Shown here: positions 62,585 through 64,000 of the stretch, piece by piece
Numbering within the stretch: position 1 is the stretch's first letter
Layout: each line of letters starts with the position of its first letter
From: an uncultured Clostridia bacterium
GTDB lineage: Bacteria > Bacillota > Clostridia > Oscillospirales > Ruminococcaceae
DNA: 64,000 nt
Assembly: GCA_947632025.1 (NCBI GenBank)
Contig: CANRNN010000006.1
Coordinates: 1 to 64,000 of the forward strand
Direction of reading: 5' to 3'
The notes under the pieces: generated by a model
Databases searched by the model: none
Seen by the model: only the letters and a program-made list of their open reading frames with translations
What the model was told of the DNA's origin: nothing
Program-made: the position numbers and the translations under genes

Positions 62585-63211
62585 TCAAAGCGATTCCCGC
62601 ACCTTTTCTGTAATTTCCTCCGCGAGGATCTTCATATCCTCACGGTCAATTGTTTCGGGATTTACCGCGGGATTTGCCGTGTATTTTGCCATAGTCGGAG
62701 AATTTACCCCCGCTGCCGCGCAAAGCCACATCACAAGCTCAATGTTCTTGAGCTTCCTTAAATCTATACGCGGGTCGGAATCCGTTTTCAGGGGCATGAA
62801 CATAAACTGCTTTTTGTCAAGGGTACATTCGGGCGTGCTGTAAAACTCCCGCCGCGCGTAATACGCAATGAAAAAATGCCACTTCTGGTCGAAATTTTTC
62901 TCCCCGTAAAGCAAAATCGAGTCGAAATCTTCGGGCAGGTATTTAAGCGTGAGAAAATCCGTCCGATTATTCTTGTTATCGTGAAAATTCTTGCAAATCC
63001 ACTTGTAAAGCTCCACGATCTCCGTCTTAAATCCCGTATTGTCAAGCTCGTCGCGGTCAATGCCGTTCAGCTCGCAAAACACGCGTTTTGTCGGGATATA
63101 TCCGAGCCGTTTTTGCCAGAATTCTTTCGGTATCGGGCAGAGCGCGGGGTCTTTGTCCGCGAAAAATTTCAGAATATCCTCGTGAGTTACGTCGAAGGTT
63201 TTCTTGCTCAT
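62585..63211 (-). CDS. Protein of unknown function coupled to an acyl-CoA synthetase gene
   Basis: A 208-residue soluble protein without recognised motifs; the N-terminal half resembles small phage- or DUF-type helical proteins, with [18 protein letters not shown] central. Its ATG overlaps the stop of the synthetase by four bases, so it is translationally coupled. Function unknown. Confidence 0.7.
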   Translation of the reverse strand: MSKKTFDVTHEDILKFFADKDPALCPIPKEFWQKRLGYIPTKRVFCELNGIDRDELDNTGFKTEIVELYKWICKNFHDNKNNRTDFLTLKYLPEDFDSILLYGEKNFDQKWHFFIAYYARREFYSTPECTLDKKQFMFMPLKTDSDPRIDLRKLKNIELVMWLCAAAGVNSPTMAKYTANPAVNPETIDREDMKILAEEITEKVRESL

Positions 63212-64000
63212 TTATTTTCCTCGTTCTTTTTTATGTCGTTCTGACGTATCTCAACGCGGCGTATCTTTCCGCTGACGGTTTTGGGAAGCTCTTCCACAAA
63301 TTCGATAACACGCGGATATTTATACGGAGCGGTGTTGTGTTTTACAAAGTCCTGAATTTCCTTGGCAAGCTCGTCGGAAGGCTCATAGCCGTCAACAAGC
63401 ACGATAGTCGCCTTGACGACCTCTCCGCGTATCGGGTGAGGCACGCCCGTTACCGCACATTCCAGAACGGCGGGGTGAGAAGCCACGGCGCTCTCCACCT
63501 CAAACGGACCTATACGATAGCCGCTTGATTTTATGACGTCGTCGTTTCTTCCGACATACCAGTAGTAGCCGTCCTCGTCGCGTGTAGCCGTATCGCCCGT
63601 GTGGTAATAGCCGTTGTACCAGACGTTTTCGGTAAGCTCAGGGTGCTTGTAGTAACCTCTGAAAAGCCCCGGAGTGTTTGTGTATTCGCCCTTAACGACG
63701 ATCTCCCCAACCACTCCCGGCGGCACGGAATTGCCCTCTTTATCCACAAGGTCGACCTCGTACAGCGGCGTGGGCTTGCCCATAGAGCCGGGCTTCGGAT
63801 TCATACCGATTATATTTCCGATAATGCAGGTGGATTCCGTCTGACCGAATCCCTCCATAAGCTTCAATCCCGTAGCCTCGTACCACTTGTTGAAAATTTC
63901 GGGCTGCAGAGCTTCTCCTGCGATATTGCAGTATTTAAGGCTTGAAAGATCGTATTTTTCAAGTCCGACATTGATAAAGAATCTGTACATTGTCGGCGGC
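63208..64000 (-). CDS. Acyl-CoA synthetase, AMP-binding family (5' part beyond the window)
   Basis: The 3' part of an adenylate-forming ligase enters from the right edge. The frame extends beyond the first ATG as PPTMYRFF, the conserved mid-domain motif. AMP-binding motifs are [17 protein letters not shown] and [34 protein letters not shown] (in parts). The C-terminal catalytic lysine lies in [12 protein letters not shown]. It is close in style to the acetyl- or medium-chain acyl-CoA synthetases of the MACS type. Chain specificity is not visible. Confidence 0.88.
   Translation of the reverse strand, partial: PPTMYRFFINVGLEKYDLSSLKYCNIAGEALQPEIFNKWYEATGLKLMEGFGQTESTCIIGNIIGMNPKPGSMGKPTPLYEVDLVDKEGNSVPPGVVGEIVVKGEYTNTPGLFRGYYKHPELTENVWYNGYYHTGDTATRDEDGYYWYVGRNDDVIKSSGYRIGPFEVESAVASHPAVLECAVTGVPHPIRGEVVKATIVLVDGYEPSDELAKEIQDFVKHNTAPYKYPRVIEFVEELPKTVSGKIRRVEIRQNDIKKNEENK

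Overview
The window looks like about 64 kb of a gut-type Gram-positive anaerobe of the Clostridia, probably Oscillospiraceae/Ruminococcaceae. The evidence is strong Shine-Dalgarno sites, sigma-A promoters with 17-bp spacers, lipoprotein signal peptides, a Rex repressor, heterodimeric ABC exporters and a Gram-positive pectin-use locus. The genus is inference; there is no rRNA in the window.

Region 1 (1-9.7 kb, AT-richer) is the right part of an integrative mobilizable or conjugative element. It holds a 5'-truncated SNF2-type helicase, a TOPRIM primase-like protein, a MobV-type relaxase preceded by nested inverted repeats (oriT candidate), an MntA-like nucleotidyltransferase with a broken HepT-like remnant, a lipoprotein, a structured non-coding stretch resembling a decayed group II intron, and a large serine recombinase at the right edge. 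Four copies of a near-perfect palindrome (TTGTGTCACTTGTGACACAA and variants) punctuate the cargo, each lying 5' of a strong promoter.

Region 2 (9.7-16.6 kb) is gene-poor accessory DNA: a gene fragment, a collagen-like surface/spore protein built on 45-bp repeats, a decayed HAMP receptor gene, three minus-strand unknown genes (two of them probably one frameshifted gene), a tRNA-Leu(CAG) with a decayed partial duplicate next to it, a VOC protein, and an Rrf2 regulator followed by a cupin gene with a clear operator.

Region 3 (16.6-21.9 kb) has a DUF308 membrane protein, an asymmetric heterodimeric ABC exporter and an AraC-type regulator.

Region 4 (22.1-49.1 kb) is a pectin/uronate utilisation locus. 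It has a divergent pectin methylesterase and then 23 co-directional genes: an ABC sugar importer (two permeases, a large lipoprotein binding protein, two MsmK-type ATPases and five small uncharacterised membrane proteins), GH28 polygalacturonase, GH105 unsaturated-uronyl hydrolase, GH4 alpha-galacturonidase, AEC and MATE transporters, KduD, an Eda-VOC fusion, KdgK, a TIM-barrel isomerase, KduI, UxaB, UxaA and UxaC. Together they can take demethylated pectin fragments to uronic acids, unsaturated uronates to KDG by KduI/KduD, saturated uronates to KDG by UxaC/UxaB/UxaA, and KDG to pyruvate plus glyceraldehyde-3-phosphate by KdgK/Eda.

Region 5 (49.2-64 kb) is more housekeeping-like: a K+/H+ antiporter, aconitase and NADP-isocitrate dehydrogenase (oxidative branch toward 2-oxoglutarate), Rex, a sugar-binding lipoprotein paired with a membrane diguanylate cyclase, a COG2509-type flavoprotein/TrmB/lysophospholipase operon, unknown genes, and the 3' part of an acyl-CoA synthetase running off the right edge.

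The most unusual signals are the palindrome family and promoter-driven non-coding RNA in the mobile element, the set of extra small membrane proteins inside the sugar ABC operon, the Eda-VOC fusion, and the binding-lipoprotein/diguanylate-cyclase pair.
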